From NCBI RefSeq assembly GCF_003054705.1, contig NZ_QAYX01000019.1, forward strand, positions 1-64,000: a DNA stretch of 64,000 nt. Reading direction: 5' to 3'. Positions 1-7,985 of the stretch are shown here, piece after piece (positions within the stretch are counted from its first letter, which is position 1; every line of letters begins with the position of its first letter). The notes beneath the pieces were generated by a model. The model worked only from the letters and a program-made list of their open reading frames with translations. It did no database searches and had not been told where the DNA came from. A program made the position numbers and the translations under genes. Origin of the DNA: Opitutus sp. ER46 (GTDB taxonomy: Bacteria; Verrucomicrobiota; Verrucomicrobiia; Opitutales; Opitutaceae).

Positions 1-265
1 CATTCGCATACGCGAGATTGCAGCGCTTCACCGTGCCGCGAATCCCAGCATGATACAGCAGCGACCGTCGCGCAGTCAGGCACGCCTCGATGTCGCGCAG
101 GCTCTCGCGGTACGTGAGCTGCGCGAAGACCATCGTCGCAAAATGATCGTAGGCCGACAGCGCCCGCGTGTCGCGACTCAACGGATACCGCTTCGCGCAG
201 CGCGAAAACTCTTCACCGCTCAAACCGGCGAGAACTTGGGCCAGAATTGTCTTTCCGGAGTTCAC
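1..265 (-). CDS. IS4-family transposase, N-terminal part (DUF4372-type), cut by window edge
   Basis: Reading the minus strand from a GTG at 265 gives an open frame of 88 codons running off the left edge. It starts VNSGKTILAQVLAGLSGEEF and later has AYDHFATMVFAQLTYRESLRD and LYHAGIRGTVKRCNLAYAN. This matches the N-terminal DUF4372 region typical of IS4-group DDE transposases (known family pattern: short N-terminal domain, then 'FAQLTYRESLRDIE', then 'LYHLGI'). The catalytic DDE part lies outside the window, so activity cannot be judged. The terminal inverted repeat should lie between about 270 and 420 but I could not define it from one end. Confidence 0.8.
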   Translation of the reverse strand, partial: MNSGKTILAQVLAGLSGEEFSRCAKRYPLSRDTRALSAYDHFATMVFAQLTYRESLRDIEACLTARRSLLYHAGIRGTVKRCNLAYAN

Positions 266-502
266 AAGCCGAAAACTCCGGAAATTGCCGCGAAATCGTC
301 GGCAAAAATCCAAATCAATCACACCACGGAATCGACGTTACCTTCAACTCCACAGAATCTTAAGAATCTTCCGAGGCTCCTTAATCAGACAGCCGTGGGA
401 TGAGCCCTTACGATCGACTCCGGGGTTGGTTATCTCCGCGGAGTCCCTTCCGACTTCAAGCTGCTATCCGTGGACAACGTGCCCCGGAGCCAGTCTGGCA
501 AT

Positions 503-874
503 CTACTCCTTTTGCTTTTTCTTAGGCCATAACACATAGAGAAGAAACGATACTGCGAACGTGGCTAAGTAGACAAACGTTACCAGTACGGGTGAAAAGA
601 ACAGCACTGCAACAAAATCATCCGAGCTTCTACTATAGAAGATGCCAAAATTGAACGGAATCCACAATAACGACACAGCAAGACTAGCCGCAACCGACGG
701 GACCCACACCCTGCCCCTCCCACAGAGAAATGCACTTACCGCATGAGGCCACATGAGCCATACAGCAAGCTTCACCAAATCAAGAGCTGCAGGTGCCCTC
801 ATTTCCGGGACTACCAACACCATCGAGAAGACACTCAGCCATCGTGCAACTCTCGTCAGACGCGTTCTATTCAT
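503..874 (-). CDS. Small multi-pass membrane protein, hypothetical
   Basis: The 123-residue product is strongly hydrophobic, with about three to four membrane segments: around residues 13-40 (interrupted), 58-80 and 90-117. It ends in a basic tail, PKKKQKE. A GGAG sequence lies seven bases before the ATG at 874, which supports the start. I do not recognise a family. Base composition is lower in GC than the core genes, as in the rest of the first 5 kb, consistent with an accessory region between an IS element and a RAYT element. Function unknown. Confidence 0.55.
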   Translation of the reverse strand: MNRTRLTRVARWLSVFSMVLVVPEMRAPAALDLVKLAVWLMWPHAVSAFLCGRGRVWVPSVAASLAVSLLWIPFNFGIFYSRSSDDFVAVLFFSPVLVTFVYLATFAVSFLLYVLWPKKKQKE

Positions 875-941
875 AGCCGAACTCCATTAGCTGCTAATTA
901 CGATTCTTAGTCACGTCGTTTTCGTTTCAAATCACGCACCA

Positions 942-1224
942 GGGGAGTACCTAAAGGGGACGGACATGTTCGATGCGAGACTGGGCGGGGATCGCTGGTT
1001 GGTCCACTTGATTTCGGACATTGGAAGCTGCTAGCGCGCTTCCGCTGGAACTTTCCCGCGCTCGTCGCGCTTCTGTCGGCGCCGCTTGCCCAACGTCGGG
1101 TCCAAGCCGCGCATCAATGGGCAGCCCCGCCCCGTGCGCGGCCCCCTGCCGCGTTCGCCCACAAGTTCGGTTAGCTCAGCAAGGCTCCGCGAAGCGGTCG
1201 CAAGCCGGCGATTTCACCCCATCC
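942..1224. repeat. 283-bp tandem repeat, copy 1 (REP-type sequence)
   Basis: The segment starting GGGGAGTACC at 942 recurs with an exact offset of 283 bases at 1225. It holds the motif GGGGACGGACATGTTC (from 956) and a GC-rich palindromic middle. The second copy runs into the 3' end of the adjacent RAYT gene, so this looks like a duplicated RAYT-associated end sequence. Confidence 0.85.
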
Positions 1225-1507
1225 GGGGAGTACCTAAAGGGGACGGACATGTTCGATGCGAGGCTGCGCGGGGACCGCTGGTTGGTCCACTTGATTTCGG
1301 ACATTGGAAGCTGCTAGCGCGCTTCCGCTGGAATTTTCCCGCGCTCGTCGCGCTTCGGTCGGCGCCGCTTGCCCAACGTCGGGCCCAAGCCGCGCGTCAA
1401 GGGGCAACTCTGCCCCGTGCGCGGCACCCTGCCGCGTTCGCCCACAGGTTCAGTCAGCTCAGCAAGGCTCCGCGAAGCGGTCGCAGGCCGGCGATTTCAC
1501 CCCAGCC
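1225..1507. repeat. 283-bp tandem repeat, copy 2, overlapping the 3' end of RAYT 1
   Basis: Nearly identical to 942-1224 with a few substitutions. GGGGACGGACATGTTC is at 1239. The copy overlaps the last codons of the RAYT gene (stop at 1454), so copy 1 contains a duplicated fragment of the transposase 3' end. Confidence 0.85.
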
Positions 1508-2434
1508 GGGGTCCGGCAGGTCGTGACGCTTCACACGGTGGGTCAGGCTGTGCTTCGTCCGGTACGCCGCGACGTGCCCGTCGACGAATTCCCGCCCACC
1601 CAGGACGAGCCCCTCGCTGAAGTACCGGATCCGGCAGCGGAGCACGTCGGGCAGGCTCAGTTTTCCACCGGCCTCCACCGCGGCCCGCACCTGCTCGGCT
1701 CGGAGCGACGCCTTCCCTTCCCGCGCCGCGCCCCCGCTCGTGAACAGCAGCAGCCGATAACTGCGCTGCGCCTGCTCCCAGTTTCCACCCACCACCGACT
1801 GCACGCCTTGGCGCGCACGGGCCTGACCACTCACCGCCTCGGCGTACCCGCAGAACCGGTAGTCCTTCGGATCCTTCGAGATTCCGGCCCGGACGCAGTT
1901 CAGATCGATGTACGCCGCCACCGTCTGGACGACCCGCTCCTTGCCCTCGAGCAACTGGCTCTTGAACCGATCCGCCCACACGGGTCCAAACCGCCGATGT
2001 CGGGCGTTGTACCAGATCGAGAAACGCTCCTTCAGCAGCTTCATGTACTGAGATACGTCGTACATCAACGCCCGCTGCCGCTTGCGCCACGCCTCCGCGA
2101 TGGGGGTGTTCGCCGCCAGCCCGGCCCGGATCACCTCCAGCCGCGCAACTTGGTACTTGGTCGGCTTCGGATAAAGCACCGCGTAGCGCCGGAGCAGTTC
2201 CGCGTCCGAGAGCTCCGGTCGCTGCGGCACCCGCACCAGCAGATGAAAGTGATTCGACATGATGGCGTAGGTGAGGATCTCAACCCCGGCGAAGTCTGCC
2301 ACCTGCCACATCTGCCGCCGCAGGATCTCCTTGGCGGTCGTGCCAAACATCCACTCCCCGTTCACCGTCCGGCTGATCAAGTGGTACACGCCCGGCTCCA
2401 GCTCCGAGTTCACTTTGATCCGTGCGCGCCGCAT
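1454..2434 (-). CDS. REP-associated tyrosine transposase (RAYT), copy 1
   Basis: A 326-residue member of the Y1/HUH single-strand transposase superfamily, of the REP-associated (TnpA_REP) type. The HUH metal-binding motif is seen in MSNHFHLLVRVP near residue 60-67. A candidate catalytic tyrosine is in the helix YDVSQYMKLLKERFS, and the RAYT-typical GPVWADRFKSQLL follows. It is longer than simple RAYTs because of an extra C-terminal region of about 100 residues. RAYTs are domesticated single-copy-like relatives of IS200/IS605 transposases that process REP hairpins. REP-like GGGGACGGACA sequences lie downstream (956, 1239) and TGTCTGTCCCC at 2480-2490 upstream, in inverted orientation. A second copy, about 96% identical at protein level by eye, lies at 54264-55244. 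Confidence 0.9.
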   Translation of the reverse strand: MRRARIKVNSELEPGVYHLISRTVNGEWMFGTTAKEILRRQMWQVADFAGVEILTYAIMSNHFHLLVRVPQRPELSDAELLRRYAVLYPKPTKYQVARLEVIRAGLAANTPIAEAWRKRQRALMYDVSQYMKLLKERFSIWYNARHRRFGPVWADRFKSQLLEGKERVVQTVAAYIDLNCVRAGISKDPKDYRFCGYAEAVSGQARARQGVQSVVGGNWEQAQRSYRLLLFTSGGAAREGKASLRAEQVRAAVEAGGKLSLPDVLRCRIRYFSEGLVLGGREFVDGHVAAYRTKHSLTHRVKRHDLPDPGWGEIAGLRPLRGALLS

Positions 2435-2479
2435 GCGCCTACGCCAATTCTTTTTTACCTTTTAGTCAACCCATTTGCG

Positions 2480-2490
2480 TGTCTGTCCCC
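2480..2490. repeat. REP-like end motif TGTCTGTCCCC upstream of RAYT 1
   Basis: Reverse complement GGGGACAGACA differs by one base from the GGGGACGGACA on the other side of the transposase. The same motif in the same context (CCATTTGCGTGTCTGTCCCC) precedes the second RAYT at 55290. The pair therefore marks imperfect inverted ends of the element. Confidence 0.7.
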
Positions 2491-2520
2491 GTTTGCCCCC
2501 CTTCGTGTTACTCGGGCGGG

Positions 2521-2847
2521 ATGCGCCACGGTCGCGCGTTCATCGAGTTCCGGCCCGATGCCCACCGGCGGCTCGGCTTCCCCTGGGCGCAGCTCTGCCA
2601 CTACACGCTCGAACCGCACCGCGGCGACGACGCCGAGACCCCGGAGCGGCTGACGCTCGCGTTCTCCACGGCCGACGTGGTGCTCGTCGGCGCGCGGTTC
2701 GGCAAGCTGGTCGAGCTGATCCACGAGCACGATCTGGAGTGGGTCGCCGTCGTGGACGCGCGCCATGCCGGTCTGCTCGCCCGTGCGCCCTGGGTCGCGA
2801 GCATCGCCATCACCCGGCTCGACAAGTCCGGCGGCGCAGCGGCCTGA
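2521..2847 (+). CDS. Conserved-looking hypothetical protein, 108 aa
   Basis: Starts MRHGRAFIEFRPDAHRRLGF and contains a Val/Ala-rich alternating pattern (TADVVLVGARFGKLVELIHEHDLEWVAVVDAR) that suggests a small alpha/beta domain. No signal peptide or membrane segment. The frame stays open to 2422 upstream but that extension crosses the REP-like end of the RAYT element, so the ATG at 2521 is preferred. Codon use (GC-rich third positions) is like the core genes. I do not recognise the family; function unknown. Confidence 0.6.
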   Translation: MRHGRAFIEFRPDAHRRLGFPWAQLCHYTLEPHRGDDAETPERLTLAFSTADVVLVGARFGKLVELIHEHDLEWVAVVDARHAGLLARAPWVASIAITRLDKSGGAAA

Positions 2848-2897
2848 GATCGCGACTTGGTTTTGCCTAAACGTCGGACTTTGTGCCTTCTTCAGCA

Positions 2898-3485
2898 ATG
2901 TCCGGTCACGTCGTCAGAGCAGCATTCACGGATCACACCGTTCGCGTTTATCAGGCCTATCGCCCCGAGATCGCCGTTGCCGCACTCAAAGCCGGACGCT
3001 TCGTGCCGCCCTTCAAAATGGGACGGATGACGTGGATAAAGCCATCGTTCAACTGGATGATGTATCGCTCTGGCTACGCGACTAAACCAGGTCAGGAGGT
3101 TGTTCTCGAAATCGAGATCACACGCACCGGATTCGAGTGGGCGCTAGAGCATGCAACGCTCTCCTGCTTCAACGCGACTGTGCACGGCTCACCAGAGCAA
3201 TGGGCAAGCGCACTGGAGACAAATTGCGTCCGTGTTCAATGGGACCCCGAGCGTGATTGGCAGCTAAACGCAATCGAAGGCGTGCGCGCCATTCAAATAG
3301 GACTGTCGGGGGAGGCTGTGAAGCGCTTCGTGACCGAGTGGATCGTCGGCATCGAGGACGTGACGCCAACGGCTCGCAAACTGGCAGACGCCGCAGCATC
3401 GGGAGTTCGCTCTCAAAATGCGCCCGATCTTTTCGAGCGTCCCTATCCGCTCGATGCCAGATACAGTCACATTCTGAGCGGCTAA
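2898..3485 (+). CDS. DUF4291 domain-containing protein
   Basis: A 195-residue protein matching the DUF4291 family along its whole length: TVRVYQAYRPEIAVAALKAG, FVPPFKMGRMTWIKPSF, SGYATKPGQEVVLEIEITR, VRVQWDPERDWQL and IQIGLSGEAVKRFVTEWIV are family hallmarks. The biochemical function of DUF4291 is not established. A GTG at 2883 would add five residues; the ATG at 2898 (MSGHVVRAAFTDH) fits family starts better. Its stop overlaps the convergent HEAT-repeat gene by four bases. GC is lower than in the core genes. Confidence 0.88.
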   Translation: MSGHVVRAAFTDHTVRVYQAYRPEIAVAALKAGRFVPPFKMGRMTWIKPSFNWMMYRSGYATKPGQEVVLEIEITRTGFEWALEHATLSCFNATVHGSPEQWASALETNCVRVQWDPERDWQLNAIEGVRAIQIGLSGEAVKRFVTEWIVGIEDVTPTARKLADAAASGVRSQNAPDLFERPYPLDARYSHILSG

Positions 3486-4000
3486 GCCTTGCGCCGCTCC
3501 AGCTGCTGCAGCGCAGCGTCCCGGATCACGGATTCATTTGATGCGGCCAGTTTCCGAAGCGCGGATTCGGCCTCCCCGCCCGGCACTTTCCCGAGCGCCC
3601 AGATTGCTTTGCCTGCCAACGCTCGGCTGTCGTCGTAATTCAGATACTCAGGTATCCATTCGGTCGCTCGGACAAGCGCACTCACGGCCGCAGGGCTCCG
3701 CAGTTTGTCCAGCGCACTCACCACATCTTCATGGCTGACATGCCAGTCAGCTTCGAGCAACCGGGACAAGACGCCAACCTGATCGGCAGCAAACCCAAAG
3801 GCGTGTCCAACGATGAGCACGCACTGCACATCCTCGGAATTTTTTGATTGTAGCGCTTCCTCAAGCAGTCGCGTCGCCACGGCGCCGCGCTCAACCGCTG
3901 AGGGGAGGCGGCTGGCAAATTCCTCCTTTGATATTTTCCTGCCTGCACCTGGAGGAGTGATTACCAGGCCGCGGCACAGACTGCGTTCTTCGGATGTCAT
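3482..4000 (-). CDS. HEAT-repeat protein, possible immunity protein
   Basis: The 172-residue product ends in helical repeat units (SPAAVSALVRATEWIPEYLN, DDSRALAGKAIWALGKVPGG, ESALRKLAASNESVIRDAAL) typical of short HEAT-like scaffolds. Its ATG at 4000 overlaps the TGA of the preceding small frame by four bases (ATGA), implying translational coupling. That preceding frame reads like the C-terminal tail of a polymorphic toxin. HEAT-repeat proteins are a common immunity partner in such loci, so an immunity role is proposed by context. No catalytic motif is seen. It could equally be an unrelated scaffold protein. Confidence 0.65.
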   Translation of the reverse strand: MTSEERSLCRGLVITPPGAGRKISKEEFASRLPSAVERGAVATRLLEEALQSKNSEDVQCVLIVGHAFGFAADQVGVLSRLLEADWHVSHEDVVSALDKLRSPAAVSALVRATEWIPEYLNYDDSRALAGKAIWALGKVPGGEAESALRKLAASNESVIRDAALQQLERRKA

Positions 4001-4260
4001 TTCGGAAGACCAAAGGTCAGGATGTTATTGTTGAACGTTTCGAGGGCCGTGCCTCTGCCCAATCCGATGTTGATCACGTCCCCTTCCAATTTGAAGAACG
4101 CGTTACTTGAGGTCCACCCCCTCTGAACCAACGGAAGGCTCTCAAACGTCTCACCGCCCAAGCCAGCATTCCGGACTCCAATATGGAGGCTCCGCACGAC
4201 AGTACATCCGGAACATTCTCTCTGAACGTCAGTTACCCCAAGTACCTCCTGGTCATCCAT
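3997..4260 (-). pseudogene. Possible C-terminal remnant of a polymorphic toxin
   Basis: The frame (open back to 4347, first Met at 4260) ends RGWTSSNAFFKLEGDVINIG then GRGTALETFNNNILTFGLPK. This has the look of a globular C-terminal domain of a secreted or RHS-type toxin. No delivery domain, signal or RHS repeat lies upstream. The frame overlaps the 5' end of the opposite-strand ORF at 4183, so the two cannot both be intact and conventional. It is directly coupled to the HEAT-repeat gene. I infer an orphaned toxin tip with its immunity gene; the exact toxin family is not recognised. Confidence 0.4.
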
Positions 4261-5127
4261 CGGAAGATTAATGGTGTCAATTTCGACACGTACCTCGGAT
4301 CGGATGGTATCGACACCTTCACGACAACCGAACAGGAGACCACCACATCACCAATTGGTCAGAAGATTGCGAGAGGGCGGGTTGTCCCTGGCATCGTACC
4401 ATCGCACCTGGAAAGGAGCACAGCCACGCCGCAGCTGATTTGGCTGACCTTCCTGCCCCGAGTGATGCCCGATGAAAAGGCTGCATCGGTCGTCACCTCG
4501 TTTCTACCGACCGAGTTGTTCGTTCGTGAACCGTCTGTCCCCTCGAAGGCGTTCCACGTGGATGTGCAGAGAAATGCTCAAGGCGAGACGTCACAGATAG
4601 ACTACGTTGCCCCGGGATATATTTTCGCCTCCCGCCCTACTCCTGACGAATTGCGGGCTCGGGGTTTGCCGGCAAACGCGACAGTCGTTTCACGGGAGGG
4701 CGTCGATCCCAGTACGATCCCCCCTGGAAAATATGCCGCCAACTTGGCTCGGCCCTACGACAAGGGTTACGTCGCAGCGCAGTTCCAGGCGCTGCCGACA
4801 AAAGATTACGGCACCGTCAAGTTACCCTCGGGCGCCCGGCTACTCGAATTCGCAACCATGCCGGGAGCAAAAACCAAGTCGGAACTTCGCGTCCTCGTCA
4901 CCTACGCGGTCAACGTCACCGAGGGCACAGCCGACACCGGCCCTGTGACGACCGGGCTCCCCCCCCTGACTCCGGGCGCACGTATCGACGACTATCGCCT
5001 GTTGGACTCAAGCGGCAAGCAGGTCACCTATATCAGCCCGCACGGCGAATGGCTCCTGCGGCAATCCGAGCGCTTCCAGACTGCAGAACGTATGGCAAGA
5101 CCAGAGGCACTTCTCGGGGAAATGTGA
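4183..5127 (+). CDS. Hypothetical protein, 314 aa
   Basis: The only long plus-strand frame in this gap, closed upstream by a TGA at 4108. The sequence is beta-rich and Thr/Pro-rich with blocks such as LIWLTFLPRVMPDEKAASVV, YVAPGYIFASRPTPDELRA and GTVKLPSGARLLEFATMPG. No signal peptide or membrane segment is seen from this start, and no clear ribosome-binding site. Composition (lower GC, weaker third-position bias) is like the flanking accessory genes. I do not recognise the family. The N-terminal 25-50 residues conflict with the possible toxin remnant on the other strand, so the true start may be downstream. Confidence 0.5.
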   Translation: MEAPHDSTSGTFSLNVSYPKYLLVIHRKINGVNFDTYLGSDGIDTFTTTEQETTTSPIGQKIARGRVVPGIVPSHLERSTATPQLIWLTFLPRVMPDEKAASVVTSFLPTELFVREPSVPSKAFHVDVQRNAQGETSQIDYVAPGYIFASRPTPDELRARGLPANATVVSREGVDPSTIPPGKYAANLARPYDKGYVAAQFQALPTKDYGTVKLPSGARLLEFATMPGAKTKSELRVLVTYAVNVTEGTADTGPVTTGLPPLTPGARIDDYRLLDSSGKQVTYISPHGEWLLRQSERFQTAERMARPEALLGEM

Positions 5128-5393
5128 TTGGTTCCGAGCACCGCACCATGAGTGCGATGTTCAGGAACACCAAAATCCGCGGGTGCACGACTTGAGCTAC
5201 GTTGGGCTCCATTACAGGACGGGTCACAAGGGATCATCTCTTGCCTGTTACCTTTAGCCAGCGCTGCCGCGGCCCCGAATTTGCAGCGACGGCGTCCGCT
5301 CCCCCCCATCAGCTTTTCAGCCCTTTAGCCCTTTCCCGGCCTTCAGCCTTTTCCGACCTTGCGGCTCGGCGCCGCACGCGCAGGTTCACGGGC

Positions 5394-6383
5394 ATGAGCA
5401 TGGTCTACCGGACGCTGGGCAAAACGGGTCTCAAGGTGAGCGCGCTCTCCTTCGGCGCTTGGGTCACCTTCGGCAAACAGATCGGCGACCCCGTCGCCAA
5501 GGACCTCATGTACGCCGCGTACGACGCCGGCGTGAACTTCTTCGACAACGCCGAGGCCTACGCCGACGGCCAGGCCGAGCGCGTCATGGGCGCGATTCTC
5601 AAGGGCGCCGGCTGGCGCCGCAGTTCCTTTCTCGTCTCCAGCAAGGTCTTCTTCGGCTGGGAGGACGATCGCCCCAACCAGTCCGGTCTCTCCCGCAAAC
5701 ACATCATCGAGGGCTGCCACGCCGCCCTCCAACGCCTGCAGGTCGACTACCTCGATCTCTACTACTGCCACCGCCCCGATCCCGACGTCCCCGTCGCCGA
5801 GACCGCGTGGGCCATGCACGACCTCATCACCCAGGGCAAGGTGCTCTACTGGGGCACCAGCGAGTGGAGCGCCGCCCAGATCGCCGAGGCCCACCGCGAA
5901 TGCCGCACCCACAACCTCCACGCGCCGGTCGTCGAGCAGCCGCAGTACAACCTCTTCCATCGCTCCCGCATCGAGATCGAGTATGCCCCGCTCTACAAGG
6001 CGCCCGGCCTCGGCACCACCATCTGGTCGCCCCTCGCCTCCGGCCTCCTCACCGGCAAGTACAATGCCGGCGTGCCCCAGGACTCCCGGCTCAATGCGCC
6101 CGGCATGGAGTGGCTGCGCGACACGATTCTCAAGCAGCCCGGCATCGAGAAGAAACTCGCCGCCCTCCCCGCCCTCGCCGCCCTCGCGCAGGAACTCGGC
6201 ACGTCCCTCCCGCGCCTCGGCGTCGCTTGGTGCCTCAAGAATCCCCACGTCAGCACCGTCATCCTCGGCGCCTCCCGCGTGGAGCAGTTGCAGGAAAACC
6301 TCGGCGCGCTCGAGGTCGTCGACCGCCTCACGCCCGACGTGATGCGCCGCATCAACGCCCTCTCCGAGCCCGTCGCCACGTGA
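5394..6383 (+). CDS. Aldo/keto reductase, Kv-beta-like
   Basis: A 329-residue NADPH-dependent aldo/keto reductase, TIM barrel, cytosolic. The catalytic tetrad is visible: Asp and Tyr in FDNAEAYADGQAE, Lys in SSKVFFG and His in YCHRPDPDVPVAE. The C-terminal cofactor region is present (STVILGASRVEQLQENLGAL). Layout and motifs (GKTGLKVSALSFGAWVTFG, WGTSEWSAAQI) resemble the voltage-gated-potassium-channel beta-subunit-like subgroup. The ATG at 5394 gives the family start (MSMVYRTLGKTGLKVS); the open frame upstream is Pro/Arg-rich and non-coding in appearance. Substrate unknown. It stands alone on the plus strand, convergent with the downstream oxidoreductase gene. Confidence 0.93.
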   Translation: MSMVYRTLGKTGLKVSALSFGAWVTFGKQIGDPVAKDLMYAAYDAGVNFFDNAEAYADGQAERVMGAILKGAGWRRSSFLVSSKVFFGWEDDRPNQSGLSRKHIIEGCHAALQRLQVDYLDLYYCHRPDPDVPVAETAWAMHDLITQGKVLYWGTSEWSAAQIAEAHRECRTHNLHAPVVEQPQYNLFHRSRIEIEYAPLYKAPGLGTTIWSPLASGLLTGKYNAGVPQDSRLNAPGMEWLRDTILKQPGIEKKLAALPALAALAQELGTSLPRLGVAWCLKNPHVSTVILGASRVEQLQENLGALEVVDRLTPDVMRRINALSEPVAT

Positions 6384-6510
6384 ACATAGCCGTGGCGCGG
6401 GACGCATCCCGCCGCCACGAATCTCCGTTCCATTCCACAACCCTGTAGGCCTTCGCCCACCGGCTGCCGGCGCCCTACTCCACCTCCCAAACTGGCGCAG
6501 CCAGTTTGCT

Positions 6511-6545
6511 TAGCATCTTGGCGGACACCGTCCGCCAAGATGCTA
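6511..6545. terminator. Perfect 15-bp inverted repeat at the end of the oxidoreductase gene
   Basis: TAGCATCTTGGCGGA (6511-6525), a five-base loop, then its exact complement (6531-6545). The repeat includes the TAG stop of the minus-strand oxidoreductase. No T-tract follows on either side, so it may be a Rho-independent-like pause, an mRNA 3'-end stabiliser or a dispersed palindrome. A second smaller hairpin, AAACTGGC/GCCAGTTT, lies at 6490-6508. The gap is shared by two convergent genes. Confidence 0.6.
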
Positions 6546-7922
6546 CGACATCACGACATCCACCACGCGGTTCTCGAGCCGGCTGCGCTCCGCCATGAAG
6601 CCCATGATGTGGCTCTCGATGGACGCCTCGAGGCTTGAGCTCAGGTACGAAGGATCGTGGCGCGAAACCGCCTGCACCCACGCCGACGCCAGGCGCCAGT
6701 CGCCGCCGCCGTGGCCGTCGGTCGTCTGCGAGAACTCCTCCTTCTTGCCGGTCACGAAGTTCGTCAGCGTGAAACGCTGCATGTCGCCCACGATGTCGCC
6801 GTGGCTGCCCATCACGCGCGTCTGCCGGCCGGCGTACGAGGTGAACGCCTCCATGCTGAAGCTGCTCGTGACCCCGTTCGCGAACTGGATGTTGGTCACG
6901 TAATGGTCCGGCTGGTCGTTATCCATCCGATACACGCAGCGGCCGTAGTTCGTCGTCCGGAGCCGCTGGAGGATGTGCTCGCTGTGCAGCGCCTTGTCGT
7001 CGGGCAGATCAAACACGAAGGTGCGCTTCCGCCGCACGTGATAGTGACGCACGGCCGAGTACGGACACCCGGCCTCCGCGGGACAGCCGTCGGTGCAACG
7101 TTCGGTGCTGCCGGCCGGCGCGTTTTCCTTCCGGAACCACTTGAGGTCGCCGAACGCCTGGATCTTCCGCGACGGCGAATCCACCAGCCAGCGGATGATG
7201 TCCAGGTCGTGGCAGGACTTCGCGAGGATGATGGGCGTCGTCTCGCGGCTGTTGTGCCAGTTGCCGCGCACGTACGAATGGGCCATGTGCGTGTGCTCGA
7301 TCGGCTCCATGTGCTGGAGGCTGATGACTTGGCCGATCGCGCCGCTGCGGATGAGTTCGCGCAGGCGGATAAAGTACGGGGCGTAACGGAGCACGTGACA
7401 CACGCCGACGATGCGGCCGGTCTCGTTCGCCAGGCGTAGGATGTCGCGGCACTCCTGCTCGGTCGGCGCAATCGGCTTCTCCAGCAACACGTCGTAACCG
7501 GCCGCCAGCGCCTTCATGCAGGGACCGTAGTGCAGGTTGTCCGGCGTCGTGATGATGATGGCGTCGGCAAACTTCGGCCGGGTAAAGACGTCCTCCCAGG
7601 TATTGAACCGCTGGTTCGCCGGGATGCTGTGGGTCTTGGCGTACCGCTCGTTGCGGAGCGCAATCGGCTCGGCGACACCCACGATTTTCAACTGCTCCGG
7701 ATACTTGGCGGCGAAACCGCCGTACACATTGCCGCGACTGCCCGCCCCGAGGGTGATCGCCGTGACCGCCCGCCCGCCCATCGGCGCCGGGTTCGGCAGG
7801 AGAATCGGACGCCCGGCGTCATCCGCGGCGGAGGCGAACCGCGGCAGCGCGGTAGCACCGGCGGCGAGGCCGAGAATCTTGAGCAGGTCACGTCGGGACA
7901 GAGGACGGTATTCGGGGGTCAT
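6543..7922 (-). CDS. Gfo/Idh/MocA-family oxidoreductase, Tat-exported
   Basis: A 459-residue NAD(P)-dependent oxidoreductase. The N-terminus has a twin-arginine signal (PLSRRDLLKILGLAAGATAL, residues about 6-25, then SAADD), so it should be exported folded with its cofactor. The Rossmann domain follows (ITLGAGSRGNVYGGFA; IIITTPDNLHYGPCMKALAAG; LLEKPIAPTEQE, with the family EKP lysine). The C-terminal domain has SCHDLDIIRWLV and a Cys-rich stretch, ERCTDGCPAEAGCPYSAVRH, seen in a Bacteroidetes/Verrucomicrobia subgroup. It follows the GH89 gene by 63 bases on the same strand, suggesting a glycan-degradation role on released sugars. Substrate not determined. Confidence 0.92.
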   Translation of the reverse strand: MTPEYRPLSRRDLLKILGLAAGATALPRFASAADDAGRPILLPNPAPMGGRAVTAITLGAGSRGNVYGGFAAKYPEQLKIVGVAEPIALRNERYAKTHSIPANQRFNTWEDVFTRPKFADAIIITTPDNLHYGPCMKALAAGYDVLLEKPIAPTEQECRDILRLANETGRIVGVCHVLRYAPYFIRLRELIRSGAIGQVISLQHMEPIEHTHMAHSYVRGNWHNSRETTPIILAKSCHDLDIIRWLVDSPSRKIQAFGDLKWFRKENAPAGSTERCTDGCPAEAGCPYSAVRHYHVRRKRTFVFDLPDDKALHSEHILQRLRTTNYGRCVYRMDNDQPDHYVTNIQFANGVTSSFSMEAFTSYAGRQTRVMGSHGDIVGDMQRFTLTNFVTGKKEEFSQTTDGHGGGDWRLASAWVQAVSRHDPSYLSSSLEASIESHIMGFMAERSRLENRVVDVVMS

Positions 7923-7985
7923 TTGAGAGAAGCGATGGGTCGAGCGTGGTTGATCTGAGGGACGATGTCAGGCCTTCGCAGGTGC

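Noticed and set aside
5028-5309. Minus-strand ORF of 93 codons between the orphan ORF and the aldo/keto reductase
   Set aside because: Overlaps the better-supported plus-strand ORF and has atypical composition; no motif.
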